Source of the DNA: Margaritifera margaritifera
Lineage: Eukaryota > Mollusca > Bivalvia > Unionida > Margaritiferidae
Length of the DNA: 64,000 nucleotides
Assembly: GCA_029931535.1 (NCBI GenBank)
Contig: JAQPZY010001628.1
Coordinates: 2,614,501-2,678,500 of the forward strand
Direction: 5' to 3'
In this document: positions 35,833 through 50,200 of the stretch, piece after piece
How positions within the stretch are numbered: the first letter of the stretch is position 1
Layout: each line of letters begins with the position of its first letter
Program-made: the position numbers and the translations under genes
The notes under the pieces: generated by a model
The model's database searches: none
Told to the model about the DNA's origin: nothing
What the model saw: the letters and a program-made list of their open reading frames with translations, nothing else

Positions 35833-36174
35833 TGACAAAATCAGTCAAATATTTCCGATGTGTCTTTATGCGGAATGAACTTTGATAAACCTAAACCTCA
35901 CATTTTAAAGGTGCGTGTGTCTGGATTGTACGTATTCATCTTATCCGGTTTTTCTGATGGGTGGGGTTCAATAGCAATATTGAAAAATTATCTTCAGTCT
36001 GGTGAATTAATAATAGGTACCCCACCCCCACCACCCCCGCCCCTTCCCAGATGACAAGGTTGCAAAACATTTCACATATAGGATGTCGGTGTCATTGGTC
36101 GCCGGAGATGAAGTTCAGTTCGAAGGACTCGTCTTTCCAGTCGGGTACTTGACCGTCTTTGGCATTTGTGTTTA
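35833..36174 (+). pseudogene. Polinton jelly-roll-like small protein, broken
   Basis: Starting around ATG 35833 (MTKSVKYF), with a shift, then LKVRVSGLYVFILSGFSD (about 35908-35960), and after a run of C and a stop near 36052, a closing frame VSLVAGDEVQFEGLVFPVGY ending FGICV (stop 36172-36174). The pattern SGLYVF...S..AGDEV...G.LTVFG resembles the C1q/TNF-like beta sandwich found in trimeric fibre or head domains. That is inference from pattern alone. It lies just after the capsid genes, where an attachment or decoration protein would be sensible. Confidence 0.45.
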
Positions 36175-36197
36175 AGATTTATCATTACATATACGTG

Positions 36198-36678
36198 ATG
36201 GATTCTGAACACTCATGTGACAACGATGTTGCAGAATTTACAGATGAGGTGTTGGATCGGCTGACAGCGGATGCTAACATCAATGGCGATTCTGTGCCTC
36301 TTGTCGACCAATACCTGCGTGAAAACTGAAATATAATCTGGCCAAGAGCCAAATAGAAATCAACCATTGGGACCACCCTGGTGTGGCAATACCAACTCGA
36401 AGCCAGCTTGGAATCATTGCAATTAGCATGCGAAAACGCCCATTTGCAGACTACGCCATCAGGCGTGCAAACACCCAGGGGTTGTTTCTACAATGATGAA
36501 GTGGAATTCACCGACAAATCCGCGCCAGTTACATTCCCCGTCGATTATGTTGAACCAACATTGACTCAGCTAAGAAGAGAAAGATCTCGTCTGTTGTTCA
36601 ACAAGGGCGCACTTGTACACATAACAGTTCTTGGGCGAAATGAGAACGATAGTTTATTACACCAATCAAGGGCGTAAT
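36198..36678 (+). pseudogene. Polinton unknown ORF D
   Basis: A 43-residue acidic frame (MDSEHSCDNDVAEFTDEV; 36198-36329) ends in a stop. A second frame at 36381-36677 continues with LESLQLACENAHLQTTPSGV, NDEVEFTDKSAPVTFPVDYV and LRRERSRLLFNKGALV. They could be one protein with a shift or two. No family is recognised. Confidence 0.4.
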
Positions 36679-36689
36679 CAGTAAGGTTC

Positions 36690-37352
36690 TTAGTGAACGC
36701 GGTGACAGGCCCCCAGAACGCACAATCTCTGGAGACTTAAATATTCCCCAGGAAAATATTTTCTATGATTGTATGGCAGTTATACAAGTAAAAAGCCAGC
36801 TTTTTGAGCAATTATACTACGCGATCACATTATTAATAGTAGAACTGTGATGTACCCTCAAAACTGTCGATGTGAAAAAATAACTGAGTGGAACAACAGC
36901 TGCGAGATGAAATCACCACAAAAAAGTTTTTGTTTGCGAAATACAAATGTGTGTGTGTGTGTTGTCGTGGATGCTATTTGTGGGTTCGCTGCAGCAGCAA
37001 CCATTGGCCTTGGCATGGCGGGAATTGTGACTACGGCAACTGTCATAGACACGCCAATCGGAATTGTTGTCAGAACCATATCGATAGTAACCGGTGTGGC
37101 TGGTGGTACCGGAAAAAATAATTTAGTTACGGCTGCATTCACGAAGACGTGTTTGTTCGGAAATTCTCGCGGCCGCCCAAAATAGTCTCAGCACAACTGC
37201 CAAACCGTACTCGGTGACCGTCAATGATAAAACAATTACGATGGCAAAGTTTGAAATGGTGCTGGTTGAAATGAAAAACCGACAAATCCGCGCACAGATA
37301 AAGTCATCTGGTAGAACTTCCGCGGAAAGCTCCCTTTCCCCAATGGAGTAAT
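36690..37352 (+). pseudogene. Polinton unknown ORF E with glycine-alanine hydrophobic core
   Basis: One frame reads SKVLSERGDRPPERT at about 36690 (before a stop near 36847). Another reads VDAICGFAAAATIGLGMAGI, VIDTPIGIVV and TGVAGGTG at 36960-37115. A third ends with MAKFEMVLVEMKNRQIRAQI before a stop at about 37350. A coiled lead-in, a glycine-zipper-like hydrophobic centre and an amphipathic end suggest a membrane-interacting protein. I have an impression of similar proteins in other invertebrate Polintons, but cannot confirm it. At least two shifts break it. Confidence 0.45.
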
Positions 37353-37381
37353 TTCTACTTAAAACATTAAAAGTATAAAAA

Positions 37382-37489
37382 ATGCCAAGGAAACAAGTAG
37401 ACCTTCCACCACAGATTGTTGCGGAAATCCAAAAGCTGCATGGTTTTATTCCTGCAAAAGAGGTCCAAGAAATATATGGAATCAGCTAA
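37382..37489 (+). CDS. Polinton small helix-turn-helix-like ORF
   Basis: A 35-residue frame from ATG to TAA: it begins MPRKQVDLPPQIVAEIQKLH and ends VQEIYGIS. The spacing resembles the first helices of a Hin/resolvase-type helix-turn-helix, as in a small DNA-binding protein, possibly truncated by the stop. The sequence continues past the stop with readable residues for some 25 codons, so the true product may have been longer. The evidence is short, so the assignment is tentative. Confidence 0.35.
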   Translation: MPRKQVDLPPQIVAEIQKLHGFIPAKEVQEIYGIS

Positions 37490-37857
37490 ACCAAATAATA
37501 TCAGATATGGAATGATTTCAAATATTGTATAGATACAAACATCTTATGTCGACAAAAAAGATCTACGGCCCATAATTGAAATATTCAGTTAGTGATGGTT
37601 GGATTCAATGATGTGGCAAAAATATCATCACTAGATCAACCAATATAAAAAATGGAAGAGAGTCTTTTTGGGCCATTAGGTACGCTCCTAATGCTTGAAA
37701 CGATTTCAGCAGTATCCAGACGCTTTATGATAAAACGCATATAGTACTTTATAGGACAATAATTTGGAAAAGAAGGCAAACAGATGACAGAAGACATATT
37801 AAATGAAACCCATAAAGAAAAAAAGTTTGAATAGGATTCTTATCTGTTTCAGCGAGT
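37490..37857 (+). other. Polinton right-end region without a clear gene
   Basis: Only short frames, such as a 31-codon piece starting MEESLFGPLGTLLMLETISA near 37652. No integrase signature is visible on either strand. Confidence 0.35.
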
Positions 37858-38087
37858 AGTATCATAATGGGAAGTTTTGGTGAGGCCATGCTTACCTATC
37901 ACTGCTCCCCAACCCATGAACCCCTGACGCGGACTTCCACGCTGGCCTGAGAAGCAAATCTTCTATGCGGATGCACGCATGTGTAAAGAAAATCCCCAGT
38001 CGAGAAAAGTCACGGGGGAAATTGGAAGGGGTTCTGAGTTGGGAGACGTTATAGGTAGGCGTGGCCTCAGATCCCCATTATACTACT
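37858..38087 (-). repeat. Polinton right terminal inverted repeat
   Basis: This is the complement of the left repeat (25948-26165). The outer end read inward is AGTAGTATAATGGGGATCTG. The inner end is AGTATCATAATGGG. As on the left, the repeat is itself an imperfect palindrome. GATCTT follows outside, against GATCTG before the left end. Confidence 0.92.
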
Positions 38088-38300
38088 GATCTTTGACATT
38101 ATGTAGATCAGCATTAATAACCTACATGTTGATGGCTTGATATAAACCACTGTAAATTGTATGGATATCTATAGTATCTTATATTATCTTATGTAGTAGA
38201 GGCTATATAGATATACTGTACCATTTTTGTTCATTTTACACAGTGCATAACATTATTTTTCTTATTTTATTTAATAAAGATTATTTGCAGAGATAAAAGT
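38088..38300 (+). repeat. Right flank of the Polinton, also duplicated
   Basis: This block matches the complement of about 54860-55010: CATTATG(T/C)AGATCAG, TTAATAACCTA(C/T)ATGTTGATGG and CTTGATATA, then fading toward 38300. Together with 25157-25947 it gives the uninterrupted host sequence seen at 55 kb. Confidence 0.88.
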
Positions 38301-39078
38301 TCCTGTTCTTTTGTAATTATAGAAAATCAAAGATCAAGGTGTAAATTGTCGAAACCCTCTCCCAAAAAATACATGTATTGAGGAAACAGATTACCAAGTT
38401 ACCACATTTTTTATAAGTATAAAGAAATGATGTGCAAGTTTTTTTATTTATTATTTATATATCTTCTTGATCCAACTTCCTAAACAAATATAAGAATATG
38501 GCTTGAATCTTCTCCACTTATTCTTATTTGTATAGGCTTTGATGATGAAAGTAATCTACTAAAAATGAAAACTGTTTATACATATTTGAGAGAGAAGCTT
38601 ATTATAACACTACTCATAATAATGCACATTTGGATACAACATGCTAAGGTCATAGTTTCTAAAAGCACAAATTATTATATATTAACGTATGGATATAACA
38701 TGGTTCAGCTATAGAACAGTCTTACACTGGACACCAACCATATAACATGGTTCAGCTATAGAACAGTCTTACACTAGACACCAACCATATAACATGGTTC
38801 AGCTATAGAACAGTCTTACACTGGACACCAACCATAGCGCTATAAAGGGGTTCCCCTGTATTATCTACCTGGCTTCACTTGCAATACAGTATTAAAGCCT
38901 GAGTAAACACTCGGGTCAGATTTTACTTGCTATTTTTATAGAATATAAAATTTATTGATGAAAATCCATTGAATTAGTGTTGAACATTTATGGTTTGCTT
39001 GACCTTAAAAGAACATTTTTTCATTTCAGATAAGGTTGTAAAATGTTAAAAAATTGCATACAGCATAAAACGGCTCTA
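38301..39078. other. Spacer with a minisatellite
   Basis: Apart from the 47-bp tandem repeat at 38697-38861, this is AT-rich DNA with no gene signal. Confidence 0.4.
38697..38861. repeat. 47-bp tandem repeat (3 copies) ending in a Tigger-like terminus
   Basis: Three head-to-tail copies of a 47-bp unit starting AACATGGTTCAGCTATAGAA. The last passes into AGCGCTATAAAGGGGTTCCC and then CTGTA. Read on the other strand this is TA-CAGGGGAACCCC..TATAGCGC, close to the end sequence of the MITE at 8327-9458. It looks like one end of a related non-autonomous element. I did not find the other end. Confidence 0.7.
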
Positions 39079-42000
39079 TAAATGCTGAATAAGGCATGTT
39101 GTACAGAAATTAAGTTTTTAAAGCCTTATCAGCTGAATTGTCTCAAGTCACTAGAATAACATGACACAGTTGCTATACTACCAACAGGATATGGGAGGTC
39201 GCTCGTATTTGAAATACTGCTCGATTACTCACAATATGTACTTGCCAAAACCTGCATTGTCATTATAGTTGTGCCATTAAACTCAATTCTCCAACAGGAG
39301 ATCCAAAAGTTGAGTCGAGCTTTGCATATTAAAGCTGGTATTGACTTTGAACAAACCAGTCACATCTCTTATTTTACCTGTCATCCTGAAGACATCGTAT
39401 GTCATTCTGAAAAACTGGAGACTATATCCAAAAAATATGACATCACTTATCTTGCAGTTAATGAGGCCCACTGCATTTTGGAATGGGGAAAGGACTTTAG
39501 ACCTGAGTTCAAGAGGTTTTCATATTTAAGGCCCAGTGTACAAAACTGCCTAAGATTCCGTGCAGTGACTGCAACAGCAAGTCAGACATCACAGAGAGAT
39601 ATTCACAGAAGTCTGGGAATGAAAAGGTTCACCATTTCAAACAACACACCAGTTTTGAATGAAAATATTTCCATTCATATTAGGACTTGTAAACCATCAA
39701 CAGGGAGAGGCACGCTGTAGTAGGTGCTTATGACTATGTGTACAAGCCATTACTTTTGGAGTTACACAGAAACAAGTGCAAGTTTCCTCTGACAATAGTA
39801 TACTACAAGTTGCAATGGTGTGCATATATTGCTGAACTTGCCAAGTGACTCTTGTGATCATTATTCGTGATGGATTGCAAAAGGCTTGAGGAGACAGCAT
39901 TTTTGGTACTGTTTCATTTCCAGCAACCTGAACATTTAATTACTTATTCCATGTTTAAAGTCCACAAAATGCTTTATAATTAAACCAAACATATGTGCTG
40001 TATTTGTGTGTGTATTGTACCTGACCATCCAGGAACTTTGTGGCAGTTATAACCAAGCATATTTCTAGACTACTCTGTTCAATAGGCATTTGTAGTTCAA
40101 GAAAAAAGCAGACCCCAATGTGGCGACAGATAATGGTGTACACTGTTTTAAGATGACTCCATGTTAAACAAACTGAAATATTGCAAGTAATGCTTTTTTT
40201 AATTTTTATATCACTTTCTTTTTCATGACACCTTACCTTGTTCCTATATTGGTAAATTCGTTTTAAAATAATGTTAAACATTGGAAAAATCAAGACTAGT
40301 ACCTGTTAAAATACCCCAAAGCATAATAAATAATACAAGATTTTAATTAAAGAGTACATGTTTATTAAAATATCATGCATTTGTTTTAAAGATCTAAGTT
40401 CATAAATCATCATTCAAGTTATCAGATCTATCCGTAATATTAGTACCAAATACGAACATCACACATTCCTGTAAATGACTGCTATATACAGTAAACACAA
40501 TGACAAACATTGTCATTATGAATTTACATATGATGTTAAAGCATAATAAAAAATTAAGTTGCGCTAAAACAACAGAAATAAATGTTTCAAAATTACTTCT
40601 CTTCTTCTACATGATATTTTTAATTTGCAAATTTCCATGTTTCTGGTGTAAGTAAATGTGAAAGCATATTATTTGTACTTGAAATAAACACTTTCAATAT
40701 TCCATTTCTTACCTGCCTGAATGGTTTGTCACACAGTGCAATTAAACAATGGGAACTAGAAATCATTTACTTGGAGATTGAATACAAACATTGTATGTAC
40801 AATACATAATTATGTTATTCACACCAATACACTTTTTTCTATAGGTTAATCAGAGAATCATTAAAAAAATATATCCCAAGGTCACCCCAATTTGACTGGT
40901 GTTTGCAACTATAATCCTTGGTATGGGATGTGACTTAAGGCAAGTAAAGAGAGTAATACATGCATGTCCCCCATCAACTCTTGAAGATACTGTAGTGGGC
41001 ATCATCTGAACATTTTTATTTTTAATTTTGTCACCTGCAACTCATGTGGCACAATGCTAGACATGGGACAAAGGAGATACATATTGACTGTCTGTTCATA
41101 TGTCTATTCAACATCATAGCTTGGGAAAAGCAAAACTATTGTATTTATGACTATATTTTTTTTTGGGGGGGGTAGAGTACCATATTGTTTAAGCTGATAG
41201 TAGGTCTGAGTATATGTATATAAGCCATGTGTATTCAACATATCTTAATATACATGTTTAATTGTTTATTAATTGTTTATATTCAAAGTTTCCTTTTATT
41301 ATGCATGTTCTTTTTGAATCAATATTTAAAGCAAAAAAGGTGTTAATTACTCTAATAGTTACTGGATAGATTGGGGGTTGGGGGTTGGGGGGTTGTTGTT
41401 GTAGGTATTTCCAAAAAGATTAAATATGCAATTTTTTTTCCAACTATGACACAACTATGATTCTGTCTAGTGTGAATGTGTGCAGAATATGTAAAAACAC
41501 ATCAATTATTAATACTGACTTTTTTTTTTAAAGCCTACACACAGGAGATTGGCCATGCTGGTTGAGATGGTTCCAGCCCAATCCATTTTGTACTATAATG
41601 CTACAGACTTAACACAAAGACATACTGACAATACCGTCAAGGAGTTTTGTAAGTCAAATAAGTGCAAAAGATTGATTTTATCAGGGTATTTCAATGTGAA
41701 TTTCCACCAGACTACAATTCTTGATTGTTGTGACATGCCAATTTACAATAGTTTGTAAGACCCACTATGGTCAAATTCCCATCCCTGGAGCAGAGAAAGT
41801 AAACGATGGATGTTGTGATGCGCCAATTTACAGCAGTTTGTCAGACCCACTATGCTCAAATTCCCATCCCTGGAGCAGAGAAAGTAAGCAATGCATGCAA
41901 TTCAAGACAGCAGACGGTATAAGACGTTTTGATGAACATATCATATATTTAGTTGCAGAAACCTTTGAGTTCTACAATACTGTTCAAGAAGCTGAATTTA

Positions 42001-42083
42001 GCTTTCACCTACCACAAGTAGTGACAATCAACAACCCAAGGTATCATCAAACATGTAATGCAATAAATACGTTTGTCATTTAG
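39079..42083 (+). pseudogene. RecQ-like DNA helicase, degraded
   Basis: Three blocks keep RecQ helicase motifs. At 39079-39850: KPYQLNCLKSL, a stop, then DTVAILPTGYGRSLVFEILL (Walker A with Arg in place of Lys), AVNEAHCILEWGKDFRPEF (DEAH box with Asn for Asp), AVTATAS, and after a shift PLTIVYYKLQWCAYIAELAK. At about 40888-40987: LVFATIILGMGCDLRQVKRV then HACPPSTLE (motif V region), with a stop just before it. At 41533-42083: AYTQEIGHAG, stop, DG (motif VI normally QETGRAGRDG), ILYYNATDL, CCD-rich zinc-region pieces. A tandem duplication of about 80 bp lies at 41735-41890. The last two blocks are separated as by an intron with acceptor AAAG, but the donor reads AT rather than GT. The first block could be an exon too. 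The family seems to be one of RecQ-like genes common in marine invertebrates. The catalytic changes and stops make it dead. Confidence 0.85.
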
Positions 42084-45826
<3,743 letters not shown>

Positions 45827-46167
45827 TTGCAGTATCCCAAGCACTTGGGACAATGAGGACAAGTTGTTACCAACCCCTTCAGATTTGAGGGACACACAAC
45901 ATTTTAGATGGACACAGGAAATAATAGTACATAACGCACTAATAGTGCTGTAAAAATAAGATTATCTTATTTGCTTCAAGAGTTTTGCCAACTTAACTTT
46001 GTGGCCTGCACTGTACTAACAGACTTATATTATTGCAATAAACGTTGTATCATGTGCTCATATAACTCGTGAAAACATTAACATGTTTGAATATCTGGTT
46101 AACCTGAAATAAGCTGCAACAAGGAATTTTCCGTTCCGGATCTTGCTGTCATTTAATTTTAGTGTAC

Positions 46168-46978
46168 TGTAGCGGAACTCACTCGGCTACACTACCCCGA
46201 GTTTCGCCTTCTCGGGTTCTTCAGGATAGGTCTATATATTGGAGTGATACCCCGCTGTATCTGTCTGAAGACTGGCATTCCAGAGTGTGACAGATTTCTC
46301 CCCAGCGGGATATCGTCGTATTCCTGGCTTCTTCTTGACGCCGGGTCGCCAACTAGGTCGTTGACTGGATCGCAGTCTGAGTCGCCGACTGGGTCGCAGT
46401 CGTGGTCGTCGATTGGATTGCCGACTGGGTCGCCGTCGTGGTTGTCGACTGTGTCGTCTTCCGGGTCGCCGACTGGGTCGCAGTCGTGGTCGTCGACTGG
46501 GTCGTCTTCTGAGTCACAGTCGGGGTCGTCGACTGGGTCGCAGTCGGGGTCGTCTCTCCTTCTAGATCGACAGAGAGATGAACAAAGACGTCATAAAGAG
46601 AGAAGCCGGATCCTCGGTTATAATCTGTATTTGAGAAGTCGTAATAACAAGATGCCCGTGCTCTTTGAACGGGCCTTGAAGTTCCTCTACTCCAGTCGAC
46701 GAAAGACCTTCCTATCCTTTTAGAATTCCCCAAATGTGCTTGTTCCGGCGGGGTGGTTATACTGCTACGCTCAAAGGGACGTCTTCACGCTACATCACAC
46801 CATACCACACCACCATTGCAACCACAGTTGGCTCGTATATACCCAACAGGCGGGATCACGTGATCAAAAACTAAGACACTAGATGGAGCTACAAAACCCG
46901 CTAACATTTAAAATCAAAACTTGGGCTTTAACGAAACGAAATTACTGTCCATGTGTTTTCTCATTACACAGCCCACCC
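46168..46978 (-). repeat. Gypsy 3' LTR
   Basis: 811 bp; begins TGTAATGAGAAAACACATGG and ends GTTCCGCTACA on the minus strand. Compared with the 5' LTR it has about one instead of four copies of a 36-bp internal repeat, and lacks about 37 bp found there at 52794-52830. Confidence 0.93.
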
Positions 46979-46992
46979 CTCCACAACCTAGT
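46979..46992 (-). promoter_or_regulatory. Gypsy polypurine tract
   Basis: GGAGGGGTGGGCTG on the minus strand directly before the 3' LTR. This is the usual position for the primer of plus-strand DNA synthesis. It is interrupted by T and C near its end. Confidence 0.7.
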
Positions 46993-47239
46993 GCTTCCAC
47001 GCACATACGAATGCACACACAAAAATTACGCGAAAGCACGGTGAAATAAAACATACACAAAACACAATATTATATAATCATAAAGAATTAATGTTCAGTT
47101 CAAATGACAGTCATTATTTCATAGCACTTCCTTCCAGTCATCTTGACATCTACAAGGACACTCTTGGTCGCAAGGTTGCACCGGCAACGGCTCTGACCAT
47201 TCTTCCACCCTCTTGGTCAGCCTTATTCTCTGTTTTGGA

Positions 47240-48783
47240 TTAGAAGAATTCAACATAGAATTCGTCCAACTTCTTGGGTAGTTTTTTCTGTCTCTTAGGT
47301 CGTTCATCACCAGTTGTTCTCGACTCTCCATTGTCGTTGTCCATCCCTGGAAGAAGTTCCGTCGTGCTGTCGATGAGGTAAGGGGCCACAAGACTGGCAT
47401 CTCCGGGGTTGTCGTTCCCCTGCTTTTTAGCAATACTTTCCGACTTCTCAATATCCATTCCCCTCGCTCCCTCAGAAACTTCATTACATCCCTGATACAT
47501 TTTCAAGCGATCCACGTGCACTACAAGAGGCTTCCCGTGTCTACCGCATTTATCCCTAAAATTGACATCACTCAGCCTGTCAAAGACTTCGTCGGGCCCA
47601 TACCACCATGTCTGTAATTTCGGCGAAATCCCCCTTCTTCTCCTTGTAACGTTGATCGGGTGGTCTTCCAAACACAATGTATAACGGGAAATCAGCCTCC
47701 CTTCCCATCATCATGAAATTGGTAGAGAAACCCGAGGTTTCATGCACTGCTGAGCGGTATGCCATCGCTAGGTAGGGGAGATGGTCGTCCCAATCTCTTT
47801 ATCGTTCTTCGACGAAAGCAGATAGCATGCTTTCTAGCATTCAGTTCATCCTTTCCACCATACCGTCGCCCTGCGCATGGTACGGACTGGTCCTAGTTTT
47901 CTCGATTCCAAGAAGTCGACACATTTCACGAAAAAAGTTCACTCTCGAACTGTCATCCTTGATCCCTGTGAATTTGTCTTGGCACACCAAAACGTGTGAC
48001 GACTTCCTCTACTATCAGTTTTGCGACTACTGTAGCTTCCTGGCATGGCATTGGGAATATCTCAGTTCATTTAGTAAAGTAGTCTGCGACCACGAGAATG
48101 TAAACGTTTCCATTTTCGGTCTTTGGTAGTGGCCCTAGAATGTCAGCAGCTATACGTTCCATAGGAACCCCTGACGCAGCCAGCTGCATTGGAGCTCGCG
48201 TTTTCTGTCCTGGTGACTTTCGCTTCGCACAGGCTTCACATCTCTGATATCACAGTCGCACATCTTTCTGAAGTCCGACCCAGTAATACCCTTTTCGGAT
48301 CTTCTCTAGAGTTTTCCTGATGCCGATGTGTCCTCCACTGCGCGAACCGTGTGCCATACGTAGAACATCATTTCTCTTTTCTCGTGGAACAATAGCTTGA
48401 CTGTGAATTTCTCCACCGTCGTGCGACTCCCACATACGACAGAGTATGGCGTTCTTTATCTCTAGCTGGTCCCAATGACTCCAGAGACTGATGACCAACA
48501 CACCATATCTTGCGACTTCTTCCCACGGTGGTCGCTGCTTGCTTTCTACCCAGCCTTTAACAATTGCGACATCCTGGTCAGAATTCTGAGCTTCGACGAA
48601 CTCGTGGCTACCACAGGACGTCTGTATTGAAGCTACTGGCATATCAGTCGCAACACTCCGTTCTTTGTCTGTCGCCGGATCATTGCTGTTTACTTTCATT
48701 TCCTCTGTCCCGGTTGGTGTCACTACTTGAAGACCGCATTGTCTACATGGACCTCTGGAAAGGTCGTCAGCGTTGAGATGCAA
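47240..48783 (-). pseudogene. Gypsy integrase, broken
   Basis: It follows RNase H (NADDLSRGPC at the start). The zinc-binding part shows HGSRSGGHIGIRKTLEKIRK and, after a stop at 48247-48249, RCEACAKRKSP. The catalytic core has all three acidic residues: Asp in AADILGPLP (48142-48144), Asp in HRDQG (47962-47964) and Glu in GMVERMN (47853-47855). The last two are 36 codons plus one base apart, so a single-base shift lies within a D-35-E spacing. Stops replace residues after DYFTK, HRDQG and VERMN. The carboxy part reads MAYRSAVHETSGFSTNFMMM, and LVVHVDRLKMYQG close to the end of the gene. No chromodomain was seen. Confidence 0.9.
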
Positions 48784-50200
48784 TCTTCCAGGACGATGCT
48801 GAATCTCAATAGGACATCAATCCATCTTGCGAGTTGTTCTTCTGGGTTCTTAAAATGCAGTAACCACCTCAGGGAGCTGTGGTCTGTCAAGATCAAGATA
48901 CGCTTTCCAAACTGGTAATGATTGAAATATTTCACGAAGAATACGACCGCCAATAGCTCCTTTCTTGTGACGCAGTATCTACTTTCGGCTTTCGTTATCG
49001 ATTGACCAGCATAAGCTACAACCCTCTCGCATCCGTTGTCACTCGCGTCTGTGTCAAGAATGAAGGGCTTTGCGGATTCTGGGAAAGCTAGCACAGGGCC
49101 AGTCGTCAATCGCCTCTTCAACTCGTCGAAAGAAAACTGACAATTCTCAGTCCAGACATAAGGTCTCCCTTTTTCTGTCAGTAGGTGCAGGCTAGCTGCA
49201 ATATCGGCAAAACCCTTTATGAATCGACGATAGTATGAGCATAGTCCTAGGAAGCTCCGAAGTTCTGTCTGCGACGTCGGATTTCTCCAGTCGACGACGG
49301 CGGATACTTTCTCTGGGTCTGCACGTATCCTTTCCTTCGACACGATGTGTCCCAAGTACTTGACCTCTTTTGCAAATAAGCGACATTTCTTGGGCTTGAG
49401 CTTCAGGACAGCTTCCAGCAATCTGTCAAAGACCTGTCGAAGGTGATTCACTTCCTCTTCGAACGTCCGTCCAATGATTATTATGTCGTCGAGGTACACC
49501 AAACATATCTGCCATTGCAACCACGCCAGAACTGTCTCCACCAGTCTTTCGAAAGTCCCAGGCGCATTACAGAACCCAAACGGCATAACATTGAACTCGA
49601 ATAAACCTTGCCTAGTTGCGAATGCTGTCTTTGACCGATCCTCTCGCTCCATTTCTACCTGCCAATATCCACTCATGAGGTCTAAGGTCGAGAACCAGGT
49701 TACTCCTGAAAGCGAATCAAGCGACTCGTCGATCCGCGGTAGAGGGTATGCGTCTTTCACAGTCACTTCGTTCAAGGCACGGTAGTCGACGCAAAACCTC
49801 GTTGTGCCATCCTTCTTCTTTACTAAAACCACTGGCGACGACCATGGACTGAAAGACGGTGAAATTATCCTTTTCTTCAACATATCATTCACATGCTTGT
49901 CAATTTCTTGCCTGGCGTGAATCGGAACCCTCCTTGGGGGTAGTTTTATTGGTCTCGAGCTCCCCGTTTCAATTTTGTGTCGCGCCTTCGTAGTTCTTCC
50001 AAGATCAGCATCGGATTCTGCAAAGAGTGACTGATAGTTGCAGAGAAGCTCATCCACCTTTCTTGCCTGTTCTTCGGATAGTGACTCTATGGATGCCTGA
50101 GCCAGTTCTTCTAAATGAGCTGGTAGCCGAAGCTGCGACTCTCTATTCTGGAAACAACAAACAGTCGCACTTGCCTGTAAGTCGACGACTTCTCCGATGG
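48723..50200 (-). CDS. Gypsy reverse transcriptase and RNase H
   Basis: The open frame at 48723-50057, extending a little upstream (EELAQASIESLSEEQARKV), holds a Ty3/gypsy reverse transcriptase: SPWSSPVVLVKKKDGTTRFC, AYPLPRIDESLDSLSG, FSTLDLMSGYWQ, FNVMPFGFCNAPGTFERL and the catalytic YLDD (49485-49496). Connection sequence FLGLCSYYRRFIKGFA follows. RNase H begins FILDTDASDNG and continues TRKELLAVVFFVKYFNHYQF and ILTDHSSLRWLL. Between DASDNG and RVVAYA about a dozen usual residues are missing, so RNase H has a small deletion. The frame is otherwise intact over 444 codons, although it is part of a broken polyprotein. Confidence 0.93.

Larger units (their letters stand above)
25948..38087 (+). 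mobile_element. Maverick/Polinton virus-like element, decayed
   Basis: A 12.1-kb element bounded by inverted repeats of 218 and 230 bp starting AGTA. Polintons characteristically have long terminal inverted repeats, ends starting with AG, and 6-bp target duplications. All recognisable genes run on the plus strand in the order: unknown ORFs, DNA polymerase B, packaging ATPase, unknown ORF, penton-like protein, small virion-type protein, major capsid protein, hydrophobic minor protein, jelly-roll-like protein, unknown ORFs and a small helix-turn-helix ORF. Its base composition is richer in G+C and in CG dinucleotides than the DNA around it. I found no integrase or adenain-like protease. Many stops and shifts break the larger genes. 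It is shorter than the 15-20 kb usual for intact Polintons. Confidence 0.9.
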
